DNA of 64,000 nucleotides from Epidermidibacterium keratini (GCF_009834025.1 NZ_CP047156.1:1364001-1428000); one strand, 5' to 3'; positions 7,870 through 16,873 are shown, counted from the first letter of the stretch. Numbers and translations are program-made. The notes: generated by a model not told the origin, from the letters alone.

Positions 7870-8966
7870 AACGTCGCAACCTCATCGTCGCGGCTCCCGG
7901 ACAGCTGGAGATCGTCGACGAGGAGCTGGCCGACATCCCCGACGACGGTCTGCTGCTGCGCACGCTGACTTCGGGGCTGTCCGCGGGCACCGAGCTGACG
8001 TTCTTGAAGGGCGACAACCCGGCCCTACACCAGCGCCTGGATGCCGAGCTCGGCCTCTTCGTGCCGTCTGAGGGATACGAAGAGACGGCGTACCCGGTGC
8101 GCCGTCTGGGCTACATGGAGGTCGCCGAGGTCGTGGAGTCGCGCAGCGCGGCGTACCGGCCGGGCGAGATCGTCGCGACCCCCTACGGTCACGCGAGCGC
8201 GCACGCCAGCGACCCGGTGCGCGAGCACGTCGTCGCTCTCCCGCCGGAACTCGACCCGGTCCTTGGGGTGTACGCCGCCCATCTTGGGCCGATCTGCGTC
8301 AACGGCCTGCTGCACGCCGCGTGGGATGCCGCCGGGCCTGCGGTGCAGTCCCTCGGCGATGGCGTCGACGGTCGGCTTGTCGTCGTCACCGGTGCCGGCG
8401 CGATCGGGCTGATCGTCGCGATGCTCGCTCGCGCGCACGGCGCCCGCGAGGTGGTTGTGGTCGAGGCCGACGAGCGGCGTCGGCAGATCGCCGAGCAGCT
8501 CGGGTTCCGCACGCTGGATCTGGCCGAGGACATCGGGCTCGCCTTGAAGACTCGCTGGCGGCATGGCCCCGGCGATCATGGCGCCGACATCGTCTTCCAG
8601 TGCCGCGGGCGCACGGCCTCGCTGCACGCCGCACTGCGCTGTCTGCGCCCGCAGGGCAGCGTTATCGACCTGGCGTTCTACACCACCGGGGCCGAGGATG
8701 TGCGTCTCGGCGAGGAGTTCCACCACAACGGGCTGCGGGTGGTGACGGCCCAGATCGGCCGCGTGCCGCGCGGACTCGCGCACTCATGGGACCGCGGGCG
8801 GCTTTCGCACGAGACCGTGCGGTTCTTGCTCTCCGAGGGCGACGATGTGCGTAAGCACATCATCACCGACGTGGTGCCGTTCGACGAGGCGCCGCAGCTG
8901 ATGTATGACATCGCCGCCCGCAAGGCCCACGTCCTCACCGCCGTCTTCGAGTTCACCAGCGACTGA
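7866..8966 (+). CDS. Medium-chain dehydrogenase/reductase (alcohol-dehydrogenase-like), apparently without catalytic zinc ligands
   Basis: 366 aa, ATG overlapping the upstream stop by 4 nt. The MDR nucleotide-binding domain is clear (VVVTGAGAIGLIVAMLARAHG, about residues 170-190, followed by VVVEADERR), and the N-terminal half keeps the GroES-like outline (LTSGLSAGTELTFLKGD). The usual GHE zinc motif and the cysteine cluster of the structural zinc are absent; only a few scattered cysteines occur. It resembles the bacterial 'threonine dehydrogenase-like' group found with Gfo/Idh proteins. It is the last gene of the gpgS operon and is followed by a repeat block. Confidence 0.8.
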   Translation: MKRRNLIVAAPGQLEIVDEELADIPDDGLLLRTLTSGLSAGTELTFLKGDNPALHQRLDAELGLFVPSEGYEETAYPVRRLGYMEVAEVVESRSAAYRPGEIVATPYGHASAHASDPVREHVVALPPELDPVLGVYAAHLGPICVNGLLHAAWDAAGPAVQSLGDGVDGRLVVVTGAGAIGLIVAMLARAHGAREVVVVEADERRRQIAEQLGFRTLDLAEDIGLALKTRWRHGPGDHGADIVFQCRGRTASLHAALRCLRPQGSVIDLAFYTTGAEDVRLGEEFHHNGLRVVTAQIGRVPRGLAHSWDRGRLSHETVRFLLSEGDDVRKHIITDVVPFDEAPQLMYDIAARKAHVLTAVFEFTSD

Positions 8967-8971
8967 CCCTG

Positions 8972-9201
8972 ATCTCGGTGGCCCCGCAGGTCCGAGCCCT
9001 CACCAGTGATCTCGACAACCGCTCGTCGCTAGCGCTCCTCACTGCTCGATCACCGACATAGCAGCGATCCGCACCCATCTCGGTGGCCCCGCAGGCGCGA
9101 GCCGCTAGGCGAGCGCCGGTTGTCGAGACCCCGAGACCCGGGCCACCCTCTCGGTGGCCCCGCAGGCGCGAGCCGCTAGGCGAGCGCCGGTTGTCGAGAC
9201 C
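8972..9201. repeat. REP-like repeat cluster with a 53-nt exact tandem duplication
   Basis: Three units begin TCTCGGTGGCCCCGCAGG (first at about 8973, then 9078 and 9149). The last two are identical over 53 nt (9078-9130 and 9149-9201) and end GGTTGTCGAGACC. Between the first and second lies an opposite-facing unit (about 9007-9056) with TCTCGACAACCGCT and CTGCTCGATCACC. The words match the other REP-like blocks. The cluster fills the convergent gap between the MDR gene (+) and purC (-). Confidence 0.8.
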
Positions 9202-9208
9202 TCCGCCG

Positions 9209-10066
9209 CTAGAACGTTTCGCCGGTGAGGCGTTCGTAGGCCTCGACGTACTTCGCGCGGGTCGCGGCCACGACGTCGTCAGGTAGCGGCGGCGGCTCGG
9301 AGTTGCGGTCCCAGCCCGACGCGCCGGTCAGCCAGTCGCGCACGTACTGCTTGTCGTACGACGGCTGCGGGCGGCCGGTATTCCACTGATCGGCCGGCCA
9401 GAAGCGTGACGAGTCCGGCGTGAGCACCTCGTCGGCCAGCACGAGCGAGCCGTCAACGTCGCGACCGAACTCGAACTTCGTGTCGGCGACGATGATTCCC
9501 CGCTCGGCGGCGATCTCGCGGCCGCGGGAGTACACCGCAATCGTCAGCTCACGCAGCTGCGAGGCGAGCTCGTCGCCATGCACGGCGGCGACCTGCTCGA
9601 AGCTCACGTTTTCATCGTGATCGCCCAGCTCGGCCTTTGTCGCCGGGGTGAAGATCGGCTGCGGCAGCTGCGATCCGTCGACCAGTCCGCCCGGAAGCGC
9701 GACCCCGCAGACGGACTGCGAAGCGGCGTACTCGCTGAGGCCTGAGCCGGCGAGGTAGCCGCGCGCGACGCATTCGACCGGCACCATGGACAGGCGGCGC
9801 ACCAGCATCGCGCGGCCGCGCACCGACTCGGGAATCCGCGGGTCGTCGAGCGAGACCAGGTGGTTGGGCACGAGGTCGGCGAGCTGGGCAAACCACCATG
9901 CCGACAGCCGAGTCAGCACCTCGCCCTTGTCCGGGATCGGCGTGCTCAGCACATAGTCAAACGCCGAGATGCGGTCGCTGGTGACAAACAGCAGATGCTC
10001 GTCGTCGACCGCATAGATATCGCGTACCTTGCCCGAGGCGACGTGCGGCAGGTCGATCTCAGCCAC
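9209..10066 (-). CDS. purC: Phosphoribosylaminoimidazole-succinocarboxamide synthase (SAICAR synthetase)
   Basis: ATP-dependent joining of aspartate to CAIR in purine synthesis, cytosolic. The 285-residue product starts [20 protein letters not shown] at GTG 10066; SGKVRD is the family N-terminal signature. Also seen: RISAFDYVL, the RGYLAGSG loop and the KFEFGRD motif. The longer frame upstream has no family similarity and overlaps the MOSC gene. The GTG lies 8 nt inside the end of the MOSC gene, so translation is probably coupled (purB, MOSC, purC in that order). Confidence 0.93.
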   Translation of the reverse strand: MAEIDLPHVASGKVRDIYAVDDEHLLFVTSDRISAFDYVLSTPIPDKGEVLTRLSAWWFAQLADLVPNHLVSLDDPRIPESVRGRAMLVRRLSMVPVECVARGYLAGSGLSEYAASQSVCGVALPGGLVDGSQLPQPIFTPATKAELGDHDENVSFEQVAAVHGDELASQLRELTIAVYSRGREIAAERGIIVADTKFEFGRDVDGSLVLADEVLTPDSSRFWPADQWNTGRPQPSYDKQYVRDWLTGASGWDRNSEPPPLPDDVVAATRAKYVEAYERLTGETF

Positions 10067-10865
10067 GAAACTCTCCACTCGCGATGCGCTCGGCATAAGG
10101 ACGGTCGGCGCGTTCGATCTGCACCTCGTCGCCGACCCGAATGGTGCCGGTAGCGCGGGGTACGGCGTTGACGGCAAACATGATCTCCCGCCCACCGCCG
10201 AGCTGCGGCAACACGCGACGCTTGCCCAGTTCACGCAGCGGCTCGCGGCCCTTCTCGGCGGTGTCTTGATCGATCGTCGTCATCACGCACCGCCCGCACA
10301 GCTTGACGAAGTCGAGTTCGACCTCGCCGATGCGCAGGCTGAGGATGTCGTCCTCCTCGAAGGGTGTCTCGAGCCCGTCGAGCAGAATGTTTGGGCGGAA
10401 CCGCTCGATCGGCAGGTCCTCCCCGAGCCACTCGCTCACCTGCGCGAGCGAGGCGGTCGAGGTGACCGTGATCGGATAGCCGTCCTGATAGACCGCGACC
10501 CCCGCGCCCTGGGTGGTACGCCGCTCGAAGTCGTCCGGGAAGCGCACGACCCGCACCGCGACTCCCAGCTGCGCACTCAGTTGAGCCGCGACCAGGTCGC
10601 CCTGGTCCTCGCCTTCGCCGCGCCAGCTGTGCAGCTTCACCGGCACGACATTGCCGGTCGACTCACATGCGGCGATCACGTCGCGGGACTCCACGAGCGC
10701 GAGAGCCGGGATCTCTCGCTGGCTGACCAGCTCGCCCGATTCATCGACAACCATGAATACTCGGTCGCCCGCCGCGCCGGTCGACGTGATGTCGAGCTCT
10801 TGCGTCTCGATGCGCCGACCCGACTTCAGCGGATAATAGAAGAGTCTCGATATTGTGACTGCCAT
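10059..10865 (-). CDS. MOSC-domain protein (MOSC N-terminal beta-barrel plus MOSC)
   Basis: 268 aa from ATG 10865, one base overlapping the purB stop. The N-terminus ([14 protein letters not shown]) matches the MOSC_N domain. The C-terminal MOSC domain has [20 protein letters not shown] (the conserved cysteine) and the closing VGDEVQIE strand. The family binds molybdenum-cofactor sulfur (mARC/YcbX-like) and acts on N-hydroxylated or sulfur substrates. Here it is wedged between purB and purC with overlaps on both sides. One speculative role is reduction of N-hydroxylated purine bases. Confidence 0.88.
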   Translation of the reverse strand: MAVTISRLFYYPLKSGRRIETQELDITSTGAAGDRVFMVVDESGELVSQREIPALALVESRDVIAACESTGNVVPVKLHSWRGEGEDQGDLVAAQLSAQLGVAVRVVRFPDDFERRTTQGAGVAVYQDGYPITVTSTASLAQVSEWLGEDLPIERFRPNILLDGLETPFEEDDILSLRIGEVELDFVKLCGRCVMTTIDQDTAEKGREPLRELGKRRVLPQLGGGREIMFAVNAVPRATGTIRVGDEVQIERADRPYAERIASGEFRG

Positions 10866-12172
10866 CAGCTCAGCCCGCGCAGCCGCTCGAACACCGGAGC
10901 GAGTCGCTCGACGTACCGCTGCGGGTCGCACACCGCATCCAAGCGGTCTTCGTCGATCTGCTGCCCGGCCGTCTTCGCCGCGTCGCGCAGCGTCTCGCGA
11001 AACGGCGTCCCGGAGTTCCAGGTCTCCATCGCCGCACCTTGGACGAGCGCGTAGGCGTCCTCGCGTGACATGCCCGCCTCGACCAGCTCCAGGAGTACGG
11101 CGGAGGTGTAGATCAGCCCGCCGGAGGACTCCAGGTTGGCGATCATCCGGTCGCGGTTGACGATCAGTCCGGAAGCCAGCCGCGTTGCGATGTGCAGCAT
11201 GTAGTCGACCGCGATCGCCGCGTCCGGCAGCGCGATCCGCTCGACCGACGAGTGCGAGATGTCGCGCTCGTGCCACAGCGGGATGCCTTCCATGACGGGA
11301 GTCATGTAGCCGCGGACGAGACGGGCGAGACCGGCGAGGCGCTCGGAGATGATCGGGTTTTTCTTGTGCGGCATCGCCGAAGAACCCTTTTGGCCCTTGC
11401 CAAACGGCTCCTGCAGCTCGCGCACCTCGGTGCGCTGGCCGTGGCGTACCTCGAGGGCAAACGTCTCCAGCACCGTCGCGACGATCGCGAGCGCGTTGAC
11501 CCACTCGCTGATGCCGTCGCGGATGATCACCTGCGTCGAGACCGGCGACGCGCTCAGGCCCAGCCGTTCGGCGACCTGCCGCTCGATGTCCGGATCGATG
11601 TTGGAGTAGGTGCCGACCGCGCCGGAGATGGCGACGACCCCGACGGCCTCGCGGGCGCGCCGCAGCCGGTCGCGGGAGCGAGCCAACGCAAACGCGATGT
11701 CGGCGACGCGATGGCCCCAGGTGTCGGGTTCGGCGTGGATGCCGTGGGTGCGCCCGACCTTGATCGCGTCGGCGTACTCCAGCCCGTGGTCACGCAGGAT
11801 CGCGATGAGCGCGTCGAGCTTGCCGAGGATCTCGTCGGTGGCCTCGGTGAGTACGACGGCGAGCGCGGTGTCGAGCAGGTCCGAGCTCGTCATCCCGAAG
11901 TGCACGTATGCCGCAGCCTCGCGTGGAGTGGTGTTGTCGGCCCACGCGGACAGGAACGCGATCACGTCGTGCTGCGTGGTCTTCTCTATCTCATCTACCG
12001 CCTGCGCGGTCGGCGGTGGCGCGTTGCGCACCGGCTCGACCACGTCGGCCGGCACGGTCCCGGCGGCGGCGTGCGCGGCCAGCACCTCGACCTCGACCCG
12101 GCACCACACCTCGTACTTGTGCGCATCGCTGAAGATCCGGCCCATCTCCGGCAGCGTGTAGCGCTCGATCAC
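10865..12172 (-). CDS. purB: Adenylosuccinate lyase
   Basis: Cleaves SAICAR to AICAR and adenylosuccinate to AMP. The start is GTG 12172 with GAGGGAG upstream, giving 435 aa beginning VIERYTLPEMGRIF. The fumarase/aspartase signature SSAMPHKKNP is intact, as are TSSDLLDTA and the GRTHGIHAEP histidine loop. The frame continues upstream without homology and was trimmed. First gene of the purB-MOSC-purC unit; the 260-nt gap upstream contains a perfect 22-bp hairpin. Confidence 0.94.
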   Translation of the reverse strand: MIERYTLPEMGRIFSDAHKYEVWCRVEVEVLAAHAAAGTVPADVVEPVRNAPPPTAQAVDEIEKTTQHDVIAFLSAWADNTTPREAAAYVHFGMTSSDLLDTALAVVLTEATDEILGKLDALIAILRDHGLEYADAIKVGRTHGIHAEPDTWGHRVADIAFALARSRDRLRRAREAVGVVAISGAVGTYSNIDPDIERQVAERLGLSASPVSTQVIIRDGISEWVNALAIVATVLETFALEVRHGQRTEVRELQEPFGKGQKGSSAMPHKKNPIISERLAGLARLVRGYMTPVMEGIPLWHERDISHSSVERIALPDAAIAVDYMLHIATRLASGLIVNRDRMIANLESSGGLIYTSAVLLELVEAGMSREDAYALVQGAAMETWNSGTPFRETLRDAAKTAGQQIDEDRLDAVCDPQRYVERLAPVFERLRGLS

Positions 12173-12252
12173 AGCAAACTCCCTCGTCGTGCACAGCGGT
12201 GCGCCCATTGTGTCGCACCGGCGCGGGCGGCGTACCCCCCGCTCCTGCCGAC

Positions 12253-12307
12253 CTGCGGTGGAACCGGACACCCTACGAGCGTCAGAGGGTGTCCGGTTCC
12301 ACCGCAG
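12253..12307. repeat. Perfect 22-bp-stem hairpin in a divergent promoter region
   Basis: Arms 12253-12274 and 12286-12307 are exact inverse complements with an 11-nt loop. The outer arm is CTGCGGTGGAACC. It lies between two genes transcribed away from each other (purB, - and the permease, +), where a terminator is not expected, yet it shares the GCGGTGG/CCACCGC arm with hairpins at 4110, 17765 and 30894. This argues for a dispersed palindromic element that may be used secondarily as a terminator. Confidence 0.8.
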
Positions 12308-12431
12308 ATGAGTCTCGCGACGCCGCGGCGCGGTGAGCAGGGCCTTCAATGGGTACTGCCGCTAATGTGCAACATGCAACACGCGGCCGCCGACCCACGG
12401 CGGCGGCACAGAACTGACCGGAGAGAGGACC

Positions 12432-13718
12432 GTGGCGACCGAGCGTTCCAGCGCCAAGACATCCGAAGAACCCATCGACGAGGCTCCCCGCAGCCCTGAC
12501 ATCTCGCCTAACGGCCATCGCATCTCGCTGCCCTGGCCGAAGCGGGACTCAGACCTGGTGACCCCGTCGCTGCATGCGCTCGCCGGCTGGGCCTGGCGCC
12601 TGCTGGTCGTCCTCGCGATGATCGTGGTCATCGCCCAGGTGCTCGGCTACATGTCGACCATCACGATCCCGCTCGCGATCGCGCTGCTGCTGGCAGCGTT
12701 GCTGAACCCGGTCAAGAACTTCCTGGTCAGAAAGGGTATGTCGCCCAAGCTCGCGGCACCCCTGGTCTTCGTGGGCGGTCTGGCCGTCGTGATCGGGCTG
12801 ATCAGCCTTATCGTGCAGCAGTTCGTGCGCGGCGCGAGCGATCTGTCAAACCAGGCCCGTGAGGGCATCTCGCAGGTCCAGGACTGGCTCGAAAGCGGTC
12901 CGCTGCACCTGACCCAGGACCAGTTCAACGACTACCTGACCCGCGGACAGCAGTGGATCAGCGACAACTCCGACAAGATCACCTCCGGGGCGATGAGTAC
13001 GGCGATCACCGCCGGGCACGGCATCGCCGGCTTCTTCATTGCGCTCTTCACCCTCTTCTTCTTCCTCCGCGACGGAAACCGCATCTGGGCATGGATTCTG
13101 CGCTTCGTCCCTGACCAGTCGACCGGCGCGATCGACGGCGCCGGCCACCGCGCCTGGGACACCCTCGCCGGCTATGTGAAGGCCACCGCGGCCGTGGCGC
13201 TCGTGGACGCCATCGGTATCGGCCTCGGTCTGGTCATCCTCGGCGTACCGCTCGCGATCCCGCTTGCCGCGCTGGTCTTCCTGACCGCGTTTATCCCGAT
13301 CGTCGGTGCGGTGCTGAGCGGCGCGTTCGCCGTACTCGTCGCGCTGGTCACCGTCGGGCCGGTGAAGGCGCTCATCGCCCTGGGCGTCGTGCTGCTCGTG
13401 CAGCAGATGGAATCGCACCTGCTGCAGCCGATTCTGATGGGCCGCGCGGTGCGGATCCACCCGCTCGCGGTGCTGCTGTCGATCGCCGGCGGCAGCATCC
13501 TGGCCGGCATCCCGGGCGCGCTGCTGGCGGTGCCGCTCGTCGCGTCGCTCAACGCCGCCTTCAGCTACCTCTACGCCAAGCCTCAAGATCCGCATCACGA
13601 GCTCGACGAGGCCGACCCGGACTACGACCCGGACGGCTCGGGTCAGCGGCGCACCGACACGACCCACTCAGACCCTGCCGGCAACCGGGATCGTGTAGTA
13701 GAAAAAGAAGGGTCTTGA
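12432..13718 (+). CDS. AI-2E family transporter (TqsA/PerM-like permease)
   Basis: 428 aa, GTG start with GAGAGGAC just upstream. A cytosolic N-terminus of about 50 residues leads to hydrophobic segments: WAWRLLVVLAMIVVIAQVL, a hairpin around ITIPLAIALLLAALL, a segment at LVFVGGLAVVIGLISLIV, and four more in the C-terminal half (including FFIALFTLFFFLRDGNR and LVILGVPLAIPLAALVFL). The PIVGAVLSG and GRAVRIHPLAVLLSI motifs are typical of the family. The C-terminus is acidic and hydrophilic. Substrates vary (autoinducer-2 export, Na+/H+ exchange) and cannot be called here. It stands alone. Confidence 0.88.
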   Translation: MATERSSAKTSEEPIDEAPRSPDISPNGHRISLPWPKRDSDLVTPSLHALAGWAWRLLVVLAMIVVIAQVLGYMSTITIPLAIALLLAALLNPVKNFLVRKGMSPKLAAPLVFVGGLAVVIGLISLIVQQFVRGASDLSNQAREGISQVQDWLESGPLHLTQDQFNDYLTRGQQWISDNSDKITSGAMSTAITAGHGIAGFFIALFTLFFFLRDGNRIWAWILRFVPDQSTGAIDGAGHRAWDTLAGYVKATAAVALVDAIGIGLGLVILGVPLAIPLAALVFLTAFIPIVGAVLSGAFAVLVALVTVGPVKALIALGVVLLVQQMESHLLQPILMGRAVRIHPLAVLLSIAGGSILAGIPGALLAVPLVASLNAAFSYLYAKPQDPHHELDEADPDYDPDGSGQRRTDTTHSDPAGNRDRVVEKEGS

Positions 13719-13758
13719 TCTAAGCGCAGCCACGCGCCTCGAGCCGGCGGGGAGGGTC

Positions 13759-14229
13759 ATGCCGTACTCACAGTTCAAGCTGAGCCTCCCCTCGACGTGG
13801 ACGACGATCGACTCGCTCGGCGACAGCGTCACTGAGGCGATCCGCTCCGGGACAGACCTGAGTCGGGATGCGCTGCTGCGCCTGGAAAGCAAATCCTTCT
13901 CCGGACATCTCAGCGCGCGTGACGTCGCCGACCTCACCCTCGGCAGGCTGTACGCTGCAGGGCGGCAGCTGGTCCTGGTGCAGGCGGTCGACCGCGACTA
14001 CGAAGGCGCAGGGCAGTCGGTGCGGATCGTGATCGACAACGGCCGCCCCGCTCCGATCGGCTCGGCGTTCGTGTTTATCGCCGAGGCGCCCGAGCACGTG
14101 CGCAGCCGCGTGGTGCCGCAGCTGACCCTGGAGTGGGCGCCGGTCGACGCCGAGCTGCTCAAACCCGAGTTTGACCACGTCATCGACTCATTTCGCTTCA
14201 CTCCGCCGGCGACCTCGCTGGTTGACTGA
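13759..14229 (+). CDS. Small hypothetical protein, possible Mog1/PsbP-like fold
   Basis: 156 aa with a strong GGGGAGGG Shine-Dalgarno 3-4 nt before the ATG. It opens FKLSLPSTWTTIDS and closes FDHVIDSFRF, a start and end typical of small Mog1/PsbP-like (LpqN-type) proteins, but it has no signal peptide. The gene lies 20 nt before the SixA phosphatase on the same strand, so they are probably cotranscribed. Function unknown; the fold suggestion is weak. Confidence 0.6.
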   Translation: MPYSQFKLSLPSTWTTIDSLGDSVTEAIRSGTDLSRDALLRLESKSFSGHLSARDVADLTLGRLYAAGRQLVLVQAVDRDYEGAGQSVRIVIDNGRPAPIGSAFVFIAEAPEHVRSRVVPQLTLEWAPVDAELLKPEFDHVIDSFRFTPPATSLVD

Positions 14230-14248
14230 ACCCTTGGGAGGACGCCGC

Positions 14249-14755
14249 GTGAAGACGCTCGTCGTACTGCGCCACGCCAAGACTGAGCAGCACGCGGCCG
14301 ACGACTTCGCCCGCCAGCTCACCGACCGCGGCCACGAGCAGGGGCAGATCGTGGCTGAGCAGCTGCGCAGCCACCTGACCGAGCCGATGGCGGCGATCGT
14401 CTCGACGGCGCGGCGGGCACAGCAGACGTGGGACGACATCGCGGAGGCGCTGGATACCTCCGAGGAGCGGGTCGATGCTGATGAGCTGTATCTCGCCGGC
14501 GGTGCCGCGCTGCTGCAGGCGGTGCAGGACGCGCCAGCCGACGCATCGACCGTGGTGCTCGTCGGGCACAACCCGGGCGTGAGCCAGCTTGCCGAGGTGC
14601 TGGCCGGCGAGCCGCTCGATGCCGACGGGGTCATCAAGTACGGCGCTCTGCGCACCGGCAGTGGCGTCGTACTCGCCTATGACGGCGACTGGGCAGAGCT
14701 CAAACCCTGCGCCTCCTCCCTGGTCACCTACGTCGGCCCCGACGCGCTCCGGTGA
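14249..14755 (+). CDS. sixA: SixA-type histidine phosphatase
   Basis: 168 aa from GTG 14249 (GGGAGG 7 nt upstream), beginning VKTLVVLRHAKTEQ. The RHAK motif carries the phospho-histidine nucleophile of the branch-1 histidine phosphatase superfamily. The STARRAQQT segment (arginine) and VLVGHNPG (second histidine) complete the active site. In Escherichia coli, SixA removes phosphate from histidine phosphocarrier domains. In actinobacteria the substrate is not established. It converges with purD over a 9-nt gap. Confidence 0.85.
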   Translation: MKTLVVLRHAKTEQHAADDFARQLTDRGHEQGQIVAEQLRSHLTEPMAAIVSTARRAQQTWDDIAEALDTSEERVDADELYLAGGAALLQAVQDAPADASTVVLVGHNPGVSQLAEVLAGEPLDADGVIKYGALRTGSGVVLAYDGDWAELKPCASSLVTYVGPDALR

Positions 14756-14764
14756 TCGAGTGGG

Positions 14765-16012
14765 TCAGCCGATGGCGCGCTGCGCGATGTCGCGGCGGTA
14801 GTGGCTGCCGGCCAGCTCGATCCGGGCGATCTGGGCGTACGCCGCCGCCCGCGCCCGCAGCAGGTCATCAGCGACCGCGACCACCGACAGCACCCGGCCG
14901 CCGGCCGACACGACCCGCGCGCCGTCCCGGCGGGTTCCCGCGTGCAGGATCGCGACGTCCGGCACCGGCTCGCCCCGCACCACAATCGGGTCGCCGGTGC
15001 GCGGGCTCGCCGGATAGCCCGAAGCGGCGAGTACGACGGTCACACTCGCGCCGTCTCGCCACTGCAGCGGCGGCTGCTCGGCCAGACGCCCGGTCGCGGC
15101 GGCGTGCAACAACGCCCCCAGCGGGGTCTGCAGCATCGCCAGCACCGACTGCGTCTCCGGATCGCCAAACCGCGCGTTGAACTCCACCACCCGCAGCCCG
15201 CGGCTGGTCAGCGCGAGTCCGACGTAGAGCACCCCGGCGAACGGCGTACCGCGCCTCGCCATCTCCTTGATCGTCGGCTGCGCGACGTCGCGCAGGACGT
15301 CATCGACAAGCTCGGCCGGCGCCCACGGCAGCGGCGTGTAGGCACCCATGCCGCCGGTGTTGGGCCCGGTATCGCCGTCCCCGACGCGCTTGAAGTCCTG
15401 GGCCGGCTGCAACGGGACGACGTACTGCCCGTCGGTGATGCAAAACAGCGACACCTCCGGGCCGTCGAGGAACTCCTCGACGACGACCTGCCCGCCGGCC
15501 TCGAAGCAGGCGCGCGCGTGTGCCAGCGCCTCGTCGCGCGAGTCGGTGACGACGACGCCTTTGCCCGCAGCGAGCCCGTCGTCCTTCACGACGTACGTCG
15601 GGCCGAACTCATCGAGAGCTGCCTCGGCAGCCGGCAGATCGGTGCAGGTGCGCGAGGCGGCGGTGGGTACGCCGGCCGCCGCCATCACGTCCTTGGCAAA
15701 CGACTTCGAACCCTCGAGCTGCGCCGCCGCGGCCGTCGGTCCGAACGCGGTGATGCCGCGCGCGGCGAGCGCGTCTGCGGCTCCGGCGACCAGCGGCACC
15801 TCGGGGCCGATCACTACGAAGTCGGCCCGCTGAGCGGCGGCGAGCTCAGCGATTGCCTCCGGGTCGGCGACATCGACCGGGAGCACCGGCACATCGTCGG
15901 CGATTCCCGCGTTTCCGGGCGCGCACACCACCTCAGTTACCGATTCGTCGCGCAGTAACGCCTGCACGAGGGCATGTTCGCGGGCACCGGACCCGATCAC
16001 CAGAGTCTTCAC
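14765..16012 (-). CDS. purD: Phosphoribosylamine-glycine ligase (GAR synthetase)
   Basis: ATP-grasp ligase for the second step of purine synthesis. 415 aa, starting GTG 16012 with MKTLVIGSGAREHAL, the PurD N-terminal nucleotide-binding loop. Also present: the KGVVV ATP-grasp strand, GPNTGGMGAYTP and the FNARFGDPETQ metal-binding motif. No Shine-Dalgarno precedes the start. Instead a TAGGGT -10 box sits exactly 6 nt upstream, so the mRNA is probably leaderless. It diverges from pcaD. Confidence 0.94.
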   Translation of the reverse strand: MKTLVIGSGAREHALVQALLRDESVTEVVCAPGNAGIADDVPVLPVDVADPEAIAELAAAQRADFVVIGPEVPLVAGAADALAARGITAFGPTAAAAQLEGSKSFAKDVMAAAGVPTAASRTCTDLPAAEAALDEFGPTYVVKDDGLAAGKGVVVTDSRDEALAHARACFEAGGQVVVEEFLDGPEVSLFCITDGQYVVPLQPAQDFKRVGDGDTGPNTGGMGAYTPLPWAPAELVDDVLRDVAQPTIKEMARRGTPFAGVLYVGLALTSRGLRVVEFNARFGDPETQSVLAMLQTPLGALLHAAATGRLAEQPPLQWRDGASVTVVLAASGYPASPRTGDPIVVRGEPVPDVAILHAGTRRDGARVVSAGGRVLSVVAVADDLLRARAAAYAQIARIELAGSHYRRDIAQRAIG

Positions 16013-16018
16013 GTCGAC

Positions 16019-16024
16019 ACCCTA
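16019..16024 (-). promoter_or_regulatory. -10 box TAGGGT of purD (leaderless)
   Basis: On the minus strand TAGGGT is followed by 6 nt and then the purD GTG at 16012. The matching CACCCTA/TAGGGTG inverted pair (16018-16024 and 16053-16059) gives each divergent gene a TAGGGT box. It could also act as an operator. Confidence 0.6.
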
Positions 16025-16052
16025 TCGAGGCACACCCGCGCACTCGGAGTCG

Positions 16053-16058
16053 TAGGGT
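16053..16058 (+). promoter_or_regulatory. -10 box TAGGGT of pcaD/IclR operon
   Basis: TAGGGT on the plus strand would start transcription near 16065, leaving a short leader that includes the GGAG at 16084-16087 before ATG 16094. Confidence 0.45.
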
Positions 16059-16093
16059 GATGGCCAGGAGTTCCCCACAGTTTGGAGTTCAGC

Positions 16094-16873
16094 ATGAGCG
16101 CGAGCAGTCCCGTCCTGGCCTACTCGATCGATGGGCCCCAGGACGCGCCCCCGGTCGTGATGGGCAGCTCGCTGGGCACGACCCGCGAGATGTGGGCGCC
16201 CAACCTCGCCGCGCTGAGCGAGTTCCGGGTCATCCGCTTCGACCACCTGGGGCACGGGGAGTCCGAGGTGCCGGACGGGCCGTACTCGATGGAGCAGCTG
16301 GGCGGCGGCGTACTGCAGCTGCTCGACTCGCTCGGGATCGACAAGGCGGCGTACGTCGGGCTGTCGCTTGGCGGTGCGGTCGGACAGTGGCTGGGGATCA
16401 ACGCACCCGAGCGGATCAGCTCGTTGGCGCTGTTGTGTACGGCGGCGCAGTTCCCGACGCCGGAGTCGTGGCTCGAGCGCGCCGAACTGGTGCGCGCCGA
16501 GGGCACCGGCGCGTTTGCCGAGACCGCGATGGGCCGGTGGTTCACCGACGAGTTCCGCGAGCAGCACCCCGAGCAGATCCAGCAATGGATGGCGATGGTG
16601 AACGGCGTACCCGACGAGGGGTACGCCGGATGCTGCGAGGCGTTGGCGACCTACGACGTGCGCCAGCAGCTGGGCACGATCACCGCCCCGACCCTCACGA
16701 TCGCCGGCGCCCAGGACCCCTCGACTGGGCCCGATGACCTGCGGTTTATCGCCGACCGGATTCCTGGCGCGCGCTGGGAGGTCGTCGATCAGGCGGCCCA
16801 CCTGGCCAACGTCGAGCAGGCCGACGCGGTCGACCGGCTGCTTGTCGAGCATCTTCGCGACGGTGGCCGTTGA
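16094..16873 (+). CDS. pcaD: 3-oxoadipate enol-lactonase-like alpha/beta hydrolase
   Basis: 259 aa from ATG 16094 (GGAG 6 nt upstream; TTG 16082 is in frame but worse placed). The nucleophile elbow is GLSLGGAVG, with RFDHLGHGES and EVVDQAAHLANVE supplying the rest of the alpha/beta hydrolase layout; the pattern resembles PcaD, which hydrolyses 3-oxoadipate enol-lactone in protocatechuate/catechol breakdown. It is coupled to an IclR regulator of the PcaR/PobR kind, which supports the call. The other pca genes are not in the window, so a broader lactonase or esterase role remains possible. Confidence 0.75.
   Translation: MSASSPVLAYSIDGPQDAPPVVMGSSLGTTREMWAPNLAALSEFRVIRFDHLGHGESEVPDGPYSMEQLGGGVLQLLDSLGIDKAAYVGLSLGGAVGQWLGINAPERISSLALLCTAAQFPTPESWLERAELVRAEGTGAFAETAMGRWFTDEFREQHPEQIQQWMAMVNGVPDEGYAGCCEALATYDVRQQLGTITAPTLTIAGAQDPSTGPDDLRFIADRIPGARWEVVDQAAHLANVEQADAVDRLLVEHLRDGGR

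Noticed and set aside
9078-9201. 53-nt direct repeats as a CRISPR array
   Set aside because: Only two exact copies, 18-nt spacer, the words recur in inverted form elsewhere, and no cas genes are present.
12253-12307. Plain rho-independent terminator
   Set aside because: It lies between divergent start sites, so no transcript would need to end there.
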